The position numbers and the translations under genes were made by a program. 37,215 nucleotides of DNA from an uncultured Clostridia bacterium (GTDB lineage Bacteria; Bacillota; Clostridia; Oscillospirales; Ruminococcaceae), in assembly GCA_947629335.1 (NCBI GenBank), contig CANRDI010000017.1, forward strand, positions 1 through 37,215, in the 5' to 3' direction. Positions 30,999 through 37,215 of this stretch are shown piece after piece (position 1 is the first letter of the stretch; each line of letters starts with the position of its first letter). The notes below the pieces were generated by a model. It made no database searches. It was not told the DNA's origin and saw nothing but the letters and a program-made list of their open reading frames with translations.

Positions 30999-31697
30999 TT
31001 ACTGCTCTACAACGCTCGTCGGGTCTATCCATTCTCCGCCTTTCTTTACGCCGAGATGAAGGTGAGGCTGCTGGAGTATTTCGGACTGGTTAGTGTCGGA
31101 GGTCCTGCCGATTATCTCGCCCTGTGCGACTGTTGCTCCTGCTTTTATGGAGAGCTCTTTCGCAAGACCGCAGTAGTGAACTTCAAGTCCGTTTGTCTGT
31201 TCGATTATCACATAGATTCCCATAAGCGGATCGTCGCGTATTTCCTTTACTACTCCGTCGGACATTGACTTTATTTCTGTTCCGAGAGGACAAAGGATAT
31301 CGCATCCGTCATGGGTCTTCCATACTCCGAGCGTCGGTGATTTTACGAGTTCGCCGTTGCTGAAGGCTATATCTATTTCGCCTTCAACGGGCATTATGTT
31401 GCCTTTTACAGTATTTACGGGCTTATTTGCGGGTTCGGTCTTATCCGATGACGATGAGTTTTCGTCCTTTGGAACGTTTCCGACAGGATTTTGAACGGGA
31501 ACGTCATTTTTGGAGCTTGATGAAAAATAATTCGGGACGCTCAGAACATTATTTGAGTTGTTATTTGTCGGCACGAGATTATTCATTGCTATACTGTATG
31601 CAGCAATGACCGCCGCGCAGACCGCCATTGAACCCGCGGCGGTCATGACCGCCAGCCACTTTGTTTTTCGATTTTCGTTTTGCCTTTTATTCTTCAT
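30999..31697 (-). CDS. Membrane-anchored M23 (LytM-fold) peptidase, SpoIIQ-like
   Basis: 232-aa single-pass protein with its C-terminal domain outside the membrane. It has a basic N-terminus, a transmembrane helix near 15-38, an Asn/Ser-rich linker (40-100) and an M23 domain (about 105-232) with the zinc motifs HDGCD near 140 and HLHLG near 214. Domain layout and size resemble SpoIIQ of sporulating Clostridia, but a general endopeptidase is equally possible. Both zinc-motif histidines are present, so it may be catalytic. The start at 31697 is supported by AGGAAGG upstream; an in-frame ATG 27 codons earlier lacks a ribosome site. Confidence 0.88.
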   Translation of the reverse strand: MKNKRQNENRKTKWLAVMTAAGSMAVCAAVIAAYSIAMNNLVPTNNNSNNVLSVPNYFSSSSKNDVPVQNPVGNVPKDENSSSSDKTEPANKPVNTVKGNIMPVEGEIDIAFSNGELVKSPTLGVWKTHDGCDILCPLGTEIKSMSDGVVKEIRDDPLMGIYVIIEQTNGLEVHYCGLAKELSIKAGATVAQGEIIGRTSDTNQSEILQQPHLHLGVKKGGEWIDPTSVVEQ

Positions 31698-31843
31698 AAA
31701 TTCTTTCCTTCCTTTTTTGTTTGTTGCGGTTTGCTTGAACCTGTGGATAGTTTTGCCTTTTTTTAATTTTTTATACAAAAATATTACGTCTGAAAGTAAA
31801 ATTAAGTTTTAAGATGAAAATGGTGAAATTGTAAAATTTTCCA

Positions 31844-31872
31844 TTGACTAAATCTGCTTAATATGGTACAAT
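31844..31872 (+). promoter_or_regulatory. Promoter of the GH3 lipoprotein gene
   Basis: TTGACT (31844-31849), 17-nt spacer, TACAAT (31867-31872), with an extended -10 TGG. About 65 nt of leader precede the ATG. Confidence 0.78.
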
Positions 31873-31944
31873 TTACTTGAAGCATAATCGTACAAAGACC
31901 GACTTTCGGATCTCGCGGAACTGCATTTATAAGGAGTGGATCAT

Positions 31945-33477
31945 ATGAAAAAAATAACGGCAGTTTTGGTACTTTGTCTAAGTTTGTTCATAACAGGATG
32001 TGATAACGGACAGCAGCCCGAATATCCTGTTTCAAGTCATTCAAACAGCACAAGCAGTTCTTCTTCCTTTGAATTTACCGAAAGTTCGGCAGTTTACGAA
32101 AGTTCAAGCAATGCCGAAAGTTCGAGCAATGCCGAAAGTTCATCAGCATCAAAAAGTTCATCAACGCCAAGCAGTTCATCTACACCGAAAAGTTCATCAG
32201 TGCCAAACAGTTCATCAACACCAAAAAGCTCATCAGTGCCAAAAAGCTCATCAACACCAAAAAGCTCATCAGTGCCAAAAAGCTCATCAACACTAAAAAG
32301 TTCATCAACACCAAACAGCTCATCAGCGCCAAACAGCTCATCAGTACCAAACAGTTCATCAACATCCGAAAGCTCAAGCAATCCCGAAATACATACTCCG
32401 GAGACCTATGAGGAAGCGGCAAGCAGGATGATTTTGGAAATGACGCTGAGAGAAAAGGTCGGACAGCTTTTTATCGTGCGTCCCGAAGCCCTTTCAACAC
32501 CGTCGGCAGATCTTTCAAAGGCATATAAAAGCGTTTCGGCGATCTCCGATACAATGAGAAATAATTTTAAGAAATATCCTGTGGGGGGAGTTGCTCTTTT
32601 TTCGGCGAATATACTTACTCCCGAACAGACGAAAAAATTCACAGCCGAGCTTTTGAACGCCTGTGATATACCGCTGTTTATCGCCGTAGACGAGGAAGGC
32701 GGGCGCGTCGCAAGGCTCGCAAACAACTCGGCGTTTGGTCTGAAAAAATACGGCAGCGCCCAAGCTGTCGGGAAAACGGGAGATTTTTCGGCGGCGCTTG
32801 AAATGGGAGAATATATCGGCGGATATTTAAAACAATACGGTTTCAATATGGATTTTGCGCCCGACGCGGACGTTTTTACAAATCCGAACAACACCGTTAT
32901 AGGCGACAGAGCATTTTCGTCCGACGGGGCGACAGCGGCGAAAATGGCGAAGGCAATGGCGGAAGGTCTGAGGAAAAACGGAATTATCCCCGTTTACAAG
33001 CATTTTCCGGGTCACGGCGACACAAGCGAGGACAGTCACACGGGTACGGCTTATGCAAACAAGACAAAAGAGGAAATGGAGAATTGCGAATGGCTGCCGT
33101 TTAAAGAGGCGGGAAGTCTTGACGGAGTTATGGCGGGACATATCTCCGCTCCGAAAGTGACGGGAAACGACGTTCCCGCAACGCTTTCTAAACAGATGAT
33201 CTCGGATATTTTACGCAAAGAGATAGGTTTCGACGGTCTGGTTATAACCGACGCCATGGCTATGGGCGCTATCATAAACGACTACGGCACAGCGGCAGCT
33301 TCGGTTGACGCGATACTGGCGGGGTGTGATATTATTCTTATGCCCGATAATTTATCAGAGGCTTTTGAGGGGATCGTAAATGCCGTAAACAGCGGCGTTA
33401 TCTCCGAAGAACGTCTTGAAGAAAGCGTTATGAGAGTGCTTATGTATAAAATTAAGTATGGAATAATTGAAATGTGA
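31945..33477 (+). CDS. GH3 beta-N-acetylhexosaminidase-like lipoprotein
   Basis: 510-aa lipoprotein. The signal peptide has lipobox FITGC with Cys19. A Ser-rich linker (about 47-148), encoded by seventeen 18-bp repeats, is followed by a GH3 catalytic domain of the NagZ type (about 155-510). Visible motifs: VDEEGGRVARL, the His-Asp dyad segment KHFPGHGDTSEDSH near 352-365, and the nucleophile aspartate in LVITDAMAMG near 432-441. It probably trims GlcNAc from peptidoglycan fragments or chitin-like glycans at the cell surface. AAGGAG lies 8 nt before the chosen ATG; an in-frame GTG at 31936 sits in the ribosome site and is rejected. Confidence 0.93.
   Translation: MKKITAVLVLCLSLFITGCDNGQQPEYPVSSHSNSTSSSSSFEFTESSAVYESSSNAESSSNAESSSASKSSSTPSSSSTPKSSSVPNSSSTPKSSSVPKSSSTPKSSSVPKSSSTLKSSSTPNSSSAPNSSSVPNSSSTSESSSNPEIHTPETYEEAASRMILEMTLREKVGQLFIVRPEALSTPSADLSKAYKSVSAISDTMRNNFKKYPVGGVALFSANILTPEQTKKFTAELLNACDIPLFIAVDEEGGRVARLANNSAFGLKKYGSAQAVGKTGDFSAALEMGEYIGGYLKQYGFNMDFAPDADVFTNPNNTVIGDRAFSSDGATAAKMAKAMAEGLRKNGIIPVYKHFPGHGDTSEDSHTGTAYANKTKEEMENCEWLPFKEAGSLDGVMAGHISAPKVTGNDVPATLSKQMISDILRKEIGFDGLVITDAMAMGAIINDYGTAAASVDAILAGCDIILMPDNLSEAFEGIVNAVNSGVISEERLEESVMRVLMYKIKYGIIEM
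32083..32388 (+). repeat. 18-bp tandem repeat (17 units) encoding the Ser-rich linker
   Basis: Units of the form AGYTCATCARYRCCAAAM, each encoding SSS(T/V)P(K/N)-like hexapeptides. 32209-32298 alternates two nearly identical unit types (a 36-bp higher-order period). The middle units are the most uniform and the outer ones the most degenerate, as expected for slippage or unequal exchange. The copy number is probably variable between strains and keeps the reading frame. Confidence 0.9.
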
Positions 33478-33491
33478 TTTATAAAAATTAT

Positions 33492-33521
33492 TGCCGCTCC
33501 CGTGAATTTTCCGGGAGCGGC
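33492..33521 (-). terminator. Terminator of the CAP-domain gene
   Basis: 10-bp stem GCCGCTCCCG/CGGGAGCGGC. On the minus strand it is followed by AATAATTTTTAT. It lies 78 nt beyond the CAP stop and just after the convergent GH3 stop. Confidence 0.78.
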
Positions 33522-33599
33522 AGATCTATGTTCTGTCCGCGGCGAAGAGCGTAAATGCCGACCAAATAAAAATAGCTCGAACGGTTGTGCATACACGTT

Positions 33600-34718
33600 C
33601 TAATAGCATATAAACTCCTGAGCGAAATATGTGCCGCCGTGATTTTGGGCGTCATATCCCGTCATAACAAAAAGGCTTGTTCCGATATATCTGAACTCGT
33701 CGTCAAGAAGATTTGCATTATGTAAGGGAGAATTTTTCCATGCATTCATGACCTTTTGGGCGTTTCCCTTAAAGCCGCCTCCGACATTTTCTCCCGCAAG
33801 CGTATAGTTTTTGGGAAATGCAGTAAAACATCTTGTGCCGTTCGGTCTTGTATGAGAAAGCAGATATGCGCATTCGAGTGCCCGAAGTTTCGCGGTTTCG
33901 GAAAGTTTTTCGTCATATTTAAGCTCGCACAGACCGTTTTCACGACGGTATTCGTTTACAAGCGCGAAGATCTCTTCCGATACGCTTTTGTCCCAATATC
34001 CGTAGACAACGGCGGTTTTTCCGTTTCCGAGAGACACCGTATGTCCGAGCGAATAATTTTCGCACCAGCATTTGCCGCAGTCTTTACAGCAATAGCTTTT
34101 TATGCCGACGGAATAATCCGTAGCTTTAAGGGTAATTGTTTCGGTATAATCATGCTCTTTCGCGGGTATTTCTTTGCTGAATGTTTTTTGGCATTTCACA
34201 CAGCGGAATACGGCTGTTCCTCCGATTTCACACGGCGGTTTTTCCGATATCAATATGTATTCGTGGATACAGGAGCTTTGGACGGAAGGCGGACTTTCGG
34301 CTTTTGCGGAAGATAAACTTTTTTGAGAAGAAGCCGAGCTTTCGGGAGAGGACGAGATGTTTGTGCTTGAACTGCTTTGAGACTGTTTGTCAAATGATGA
34401 ACTTTCGGGAAGATCTGCGTATGAAGAATTTTTTTCGGATCTCAGAGCAGGCGAGCTTTCAAAAGAATTTGGCTCGGATATTGTATATTCTTCGTTTTTA
34501 CTGCTTTCAAAAACTATCGGAAAGCTGTCAGTCGGGGAAATATATGATGAAGAACTTTCGAAAGTTTGTGAGAAAACGGCGCTTTCAGTCATATGCTCCG
34601 AAACAGAAGAAATAAGCTCGGAATTATTTTCGGAAAAAGTCTCTCGTATCGTATTACAACCCGACAGCGTGCATAAAAAAACAAGTCCTGCCGAAATAAA
34701 TATCTGACATTTTTTCAT
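33600..34718 (-). CDS. CAP (SCP/PR1-like) domain lipoprotein, 372 aa
   Basis: Lipoprotein with lipobox LSGC (Cys21) and a long Ser-rich linker (about 25-145). A small Cys-rich module follows (about 148-215; CxxC pairs in FRCVKCQKT and CCKDCGKCW, probably metal- or disulfide-bound). The CAP domain covers about 245-370: ALVNEYRRENGLCELKYDEKLSETAKLRA, LAGENVGGG and NAWKNSPLHNANLL with the conserved His. Bacterial CAP (YkwD-like) proteins are exported and linked to envelope functions, but the activity is unsettled. AGGGAGG precedes the start. It shares the Ser-linker style of the neighbouring GH3 lipoprotein, from which it is convergent. Confidence 0.9.
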   Translation of the reverse strand: MKKCQIFISAGLVFLCTLSGCNTIRETFSENNSELISSVSEHMTESAVFSQTFESSSSYISPTDSFPIVFESSKNEEYTISEPNSFESSPALRSEKNSSYADLPESSSFDKQSQSSSSTNISSSPESSASSQKSLSSAKAESPPSVQSSCIHEYILISEKPPCEIGGTAVFRCVKCQKTFSKEIPAKEHDYTETITLKATDYSVGIKSYCCKDCGKCWCENYSLGHTVSLGNGKTAVVYGYWDKSVSEEIFALVNEYRRENGLCELKYDEKLSETAKLRALECAYLLSHTRPNGTRCFTAFPKNYTLAGENVGGGFKGNAQKVMNAWKNSPLHNANLLDDEFRYIGTSLFVMTGYDAQNHGGTYFAQEFICY

Positions 34719-34797
34719 ACTTGATCCTCCCTTTCTTAATTAGATGATAACATCAAAAAATAGCAGTGTCAAGCGGTAAATAAAGGTAAAATCCTAT

Positions 34798-34950
34798 CAG
34801 ATTATAGATAAAGCCCAATCTGCGTCGTCAGTGTTACTGCAACAGCCACAAAGGATAGTTGCAGTAATGCTTTAGTATTGATCGCCCTGCGCTAAATGCG
34901 AGCATACCGGAACTTTCTCAACAGTCTGAATATATGACTTTTTATACAAG
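34798..34950. mobile_element. MITE-like element B (relative of element A)
   Basis: Ends CAGATTATAGATAAAG (34798) and the complement of ...CTTTCTCAACAGTCTG (to 34928) are a degenerate inverted repeat. The centre has a perfect 10-bp hairpin, TTACTGCAAC (34834-34843)/GTTGCAGTAA (34858-34867), different from that of A. Flanks shared with A run to TATACAAGC at 34950. The rest of 34719-35038 shows no gene. Confidence 0.55.
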
Positions 34951-35038
34951 CTGAACCTTATGCGGGGAGCTTTAGCGGATATGAAATTTTTTATATAGTT
35001 ATTTGACGGTTATCCGGCGGAAATCGTTATAAAAGCTA

Positions 35039-35067
35039 TTGACTTTTTCGCTTTATTGTGCTAATAT
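35039..35067 (+). promoter_or_regulatory. Promoter of the yerC-methyltransferase pair
   Basis: TTGACT (35039-35044), 17-nt spacer, TAATAT (35062-35067). AAGGAGG follows before the start codon at 35099. Confidence 0.72.
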
Positions 35068-35098
35068 ATGATTAAAGCGTTAAGGAGGATTTTTATTT

Positions 35099-35389
35099 AT
35101 GACGGACGAAAAATATTTTGATGTTTTATGCAAAGCGTTTGCTTCTCTCGAAAACAAAGAAGATGTACACAAATTTTTAGAGGACCTCTGCACTCCGCAG
35201 GAAATAGATGCTTTGTCGCGCAGACTTATGGTCGCGGTCATGCTGAAAAAAGGCGACGTTTATACGAAAATCGTCGAGGAAACGGGCGCTTCAACGGCAA
35301 CTATCTCGCGCGTAAACAAAACTCTTACTTATCAGAGCGCGGGAGGTTATGACATAATACTTGAAAAACTTTCGGGAGAAACGAAGTGA
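35099..35389 (+). CDS. TrpR-like regulator YerC/YecD family
   Basis: 96-aa helical DNA-binding protein of the YerC/YecD branch of the TrpR superfamily. The family core LCTPQEIDALSRRLMVAVMLKKGDVYTKIVEETGASTATISRVNKTL (about 29-75) includes the helix-turn-helix. Unlike TrpR, family members are not known to bind tryptophan. It overlaps the next gene by 4 nt (GTGA), so the two are translationally coupled. Confidence 0.92.
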   Translation: MTDEKYFDVLCKAFASLENKEDVHKFLEDLCTPQEIDALSRRLMVAVMLKKGDVYTKIVEETGASTATISRVNKTLTYQSAGGYDIILEKLSGETK

Positions 35390-36129
35390 GAGGCTACGCC
35401 GATTTTGCGGATGTATATGACGAGCTGACGCAGAACGTTCCTTATGACGAGATAGCAGATCATTATATAAAGATACTCGGAGAGATGACGGGAGGAAAAC
35501 GTCTGCTCGACGTGGGCTGCGGAACGGGAAATCTTACGATAAGGCTCAAAAAAGCGGGATTTGACGTCGTGGGTCTGGACGGCTCGGCGCAAATGCTTTC
35601 ATCTGCCGCGTCAAAGGACAGCGGGATATTCTGGGTCTGTCAGGATATGACCGAGATAGAGCTTGGCGAGGAATTTGACGCGGTTGTTTCAACTCTTGAC
35701 AGCATAAATCACCTCGAAAGCAAGACGGAGATCGAGAGTTGTTTTCGCCGCATAAATGAAAATCTGAAAACAGGCGGCGCGTTTGTTTTCGACGTGAACA
35801 CCGTTTACAAGCACCGCGAAATTCTCGGAAACAATACGTTTGTATATGACGCGGAGGGCGCGTACTGCGTGTGGCTTAACGAGTTTTCAGAGCAGGACAA
35901 CGGTGTTTCTATCGACCTCGACATATTTTTCGAGGAGGAGGACGGAAGTTATACGCGCGGCGGGGAAAGTTTCCGCGAGATTGCGCTCGAAAATGATGAA
36001 ATGCAAAAACTTCTCCAAAAATGCGGGTTTGAGATAACGGCTGTTTATGAATATCTGACAATGGACAAGCCGTCGGAAAGCTCCGAAAAACTGACGTTCT
36101 GCGCTAAAAAGATAAGACAAGCGGACTGA
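35386..36129 (+). CDS. Class I SAM-dependent methyltransferase (247 aa)
   Basis: Rossmann-fold methyltransferase. Motif I LLDVGCGTGNLTIRLKKAG is near 39-57, the acidic residue after beta-2 is in VVGLDGSAQML near 60-70, then FDAVVSTLDSINHLES near 103-118 and GGAFVFDVNT near 137-146. The start is GTG at 35386, inside GTGA shared with the yerC stop. The substrate is unknown; the pattern fits the small-molecule/RNA group next to yerC in many Clostridia (recalled, not checked). Confidence 0.9.
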   Translation: MRGYADFADVYDELTQNVPYDEIADHYIKILGEMTGGKRLLDVGCGTGNLTIRLKKAGFDVVGLDGSAQMLSSAASKDSGIFWVCQDMTEIELGEEFDAVVSTLDSINHLESKTEIESCFRRINENLKTGGAFVFDVNTVYKHREILGNNTFVYDAEGAYCVWLNEFSEQDNGVSIDLDIFFEEEDGSYTRGGESFREIALENDEMQKLLQKCGFEITAVYEYLTMDKPSESSEKLTFCAKKIRQAD

Positions 36130-36205
36130 GTTTAACTGCCGTGCGGAATGTGCGAAAAATAACTTAATATTTTTATACTTTTAATAATGAATAGAGGATC
36201 GGAAA

Positions 36206-37063
36206 ATGGGTAAAATTGTAAGAGCGCTTTCGGAAACGGGCGGGGTTTTATGCGCGGCAATTGACGCGACGGATATCGTCGCGGAGCTGGCGCGGCTTCA
36301 TGAGGCTTCGTCGGCAGTGACGGCGGCTCTCGGCAGAATGGCGGCTGCGGCTTCGCTTATGGGAAGTATGCTGAAATACGAGGGCGACAGGCTGACCGTA
36401 AGAATAAACGGCGGAGGTCCTTGCGGAACGCTTACGGCTGTTGCGGACTATCGCGGAAATGTAAAATGCTCTGTCGGAAACTCTAAAGCTGACGCGGAAG
36501 ATGTCGAAAGCCTTGTCGGAAGCGACGGACAGCTTACCGTTATCAAAGATATGGGTCTTAAAGAACCGTATATCGGGCAGATACCGCTTTCTTCGGGCAA
36601 TATCGCGCGGGTGCTGACAGAATATTATTCGATAAGCGAACAGCTCCCGACAGTATTTACTCTCGGAATTTTATTCGACAACAGCGCAAATGTAAAGGCG
36701 GCGGGCGGTTATATGGTGCAGGTCGTGCCGCCTGTTTCGGAAAAGTCGGTAAATACGCTCGATGAAAACCTTTCAAAAATGGACGAGATAGGTAAAATGC
36801 TCGAAGAGGGTTTTACTCCCGAAAAAATTGCTTTAAAAGCGCTTTCGGGGCTTGGCGGGGAAATTCTCGACGAATGGGAGGCAGTCTATCACTGCGACTG
36901 TTCAAGAGATAGGACAGAGCAAATTTTGATGTCGCTCGGCAGAAAAGAACTTGCAAAACTTGCAAACGAGCAGGAAACGACAGAAGTTTGTTGTCATTTT
37001 TGCAATAAAAAGTACGTTTTTACAAGCGATGATATGTTGAAAATGCTGAAAAGAGAAATTTGA
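36206..37063 (+). CDS. hslO: Redox-regulated chaperone Hsp33
   Basis: Cytosolic holdase activated by oxidation and heat. 285 aa, typical. The N-terminal Hsp33 fold contains RINGGGPCGTLTAVADYRGNVKCSVG near 66-91 and GQIPLSSGNIARVLTEYYSISEQ. The redox zinc centre at the C-terminus has CDC near 231-233 and CCHFC near 263-267 (C-x-C and C-x2-C). Upon disulfide formation zinc is released and the chaperone unfolds to bind clients (family knowledge). It appears to be transcribed alone, before tRNA-Val. Confidence 0.96.
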   Translation: MGKIVRALSETGGVLCAAIDATDIVAELARLHEASSAVTAALGRMAAAASLMGSMLKYEGDRLTVRINGGGPCGTLTAVADYRGNVKCSVGNSKADAEDVESLVGSDGQLTVIKDMGLKEPYIGQIPLSSGNIARVLTEYYSISEQLPTVFTLGILFDNSANVKAAGGYMVQVVPPVSEKSVNTLDENLSKMDEIGKMLEEGFTPEKIALKALSGLGGEILDEWEAVYHCDCSRDRTEQILMSLGRKELAKLANEQETTEVCCHFCNKKYVFTSDDMLKMLKREI

Positions 37064-37084
37064 AAAAATTTTTTCTAAAAACCC

Positions 37085-37113
37085 TTGACATTTTGCGGTA
37101 AAAATAGTATAAT
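37085..37113 (+). promoter_or_regulatory. tRNA promoter
   Basis: TTGACA (37085-37090), 17-nt spacer, TATAAT (37108-37113), a perfect consensus 27 bp before the mature tRNA. Confidence 0.88.
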
Positions 37114-37140
37114 AACATAGTCGCCTGTTGGTGACGGCGT

Positions 37141-37213
37141 GGAAGTTTAGCTCAGCTGGGAGAGCATCTGCCTTACAAGCAGAGGGTCATAGGTTCGAGC
37201 CCTATAACTTCCA
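37141..37213 (+). tRNA. tRNA-Val (anticodon TAC)
   Basis: Cloverleaf by eye: acceptor GGAAGTT/AACTTCC, D-stem GCTC/GAGC, anticodon stem TCTGC/GCAGA with loop CTTACAA (anticodon TAC), and T-arm ATAGG-TTCGAGC-CCTAT. Discriminator A at 37213 is followed by CC, and the window ends inside an encoded CCA. More tRNAs may follow outside. Confidence 0.96.
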
Positions 37214-37215
37214 CC

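Noticed and set aside
32094-32422. Long antisense ORFs over the Ser-rich repeat
   Set aside because: They are a by-product of an 18-bp in-frame repeat that keeps all frames open; no promoters or ribosome sites fit.

Overview
The window reads as one contiguous piece of a chromosome from a low-GC, flagellated member of the Clostridia. The small Zn-less L34, the rpmH-rnpA-yidD-yidC-jag order, the der-plsY-gpsA cluster, tandem serine recombinases and Ser-rich extracytoplasmic proteins suit Oscillospirales/Ruminococcaceae best. That placement is inference from gene content; no genus is assigned.

Region by region. (1) 1-7783 is a flagellin locus. Two long flagellin genes face each other as an inverted duplication. 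Between their 3' ends sits a compact Fst/par-like type I toxin-antitoxin module with two consensus promoters and a shared two-way terminator. Beside the second flagellin lie two tandem serine recombinases whose upstream region holds a close match to a sigma-28 (flagellar) promoter. The layout suggests a switchable flagellin cassette. (2) 7784-12482 holds cobO, then a thrS-sseB-glycosyltransferase operon on the minus strand, with interspersed repeats. (3) 12531-13975 has no protein gene but is dense in RNA signals: an unidentified ~370-nt RNA gene and three tandem ~255-bp RNA units. A fourth, diverged unit forms the 5' leader of a cell-wall-anchored leucine-rich-repeat protein and looks like a transcription attenuator. 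(4) 16183-21543 carries coaX, a comEA-like gene and the rpmH-rnpA-yidD-yidC-khpB operon. (5) 21679-26382 is der, two unknown membrane proteins, plsY and gpsA. (6) 26443-34718 holds an Abi-family protein, a TerB-domain protein and a set of exported cell-wall proteins (GH25, M23, GH3 and CAP). (7) 35039-37215 holds a yerC-methyltransferase pair, hslO and tRNA-Val.

The strongest candidates for undescribed biology are the flagellin/recombinase/toxin-antitoxin cassette and the tandem attenuator-like RNA family upstream of the LRR surface protein. Several small repeat families also occur: a hairpin leader shared by cobO and der, and MITE-like elements with terminal inverted repeats. Window position 1 lies inside a long flagellin inverted repeat, so the left edge may be an assembly break caused by that repeat.
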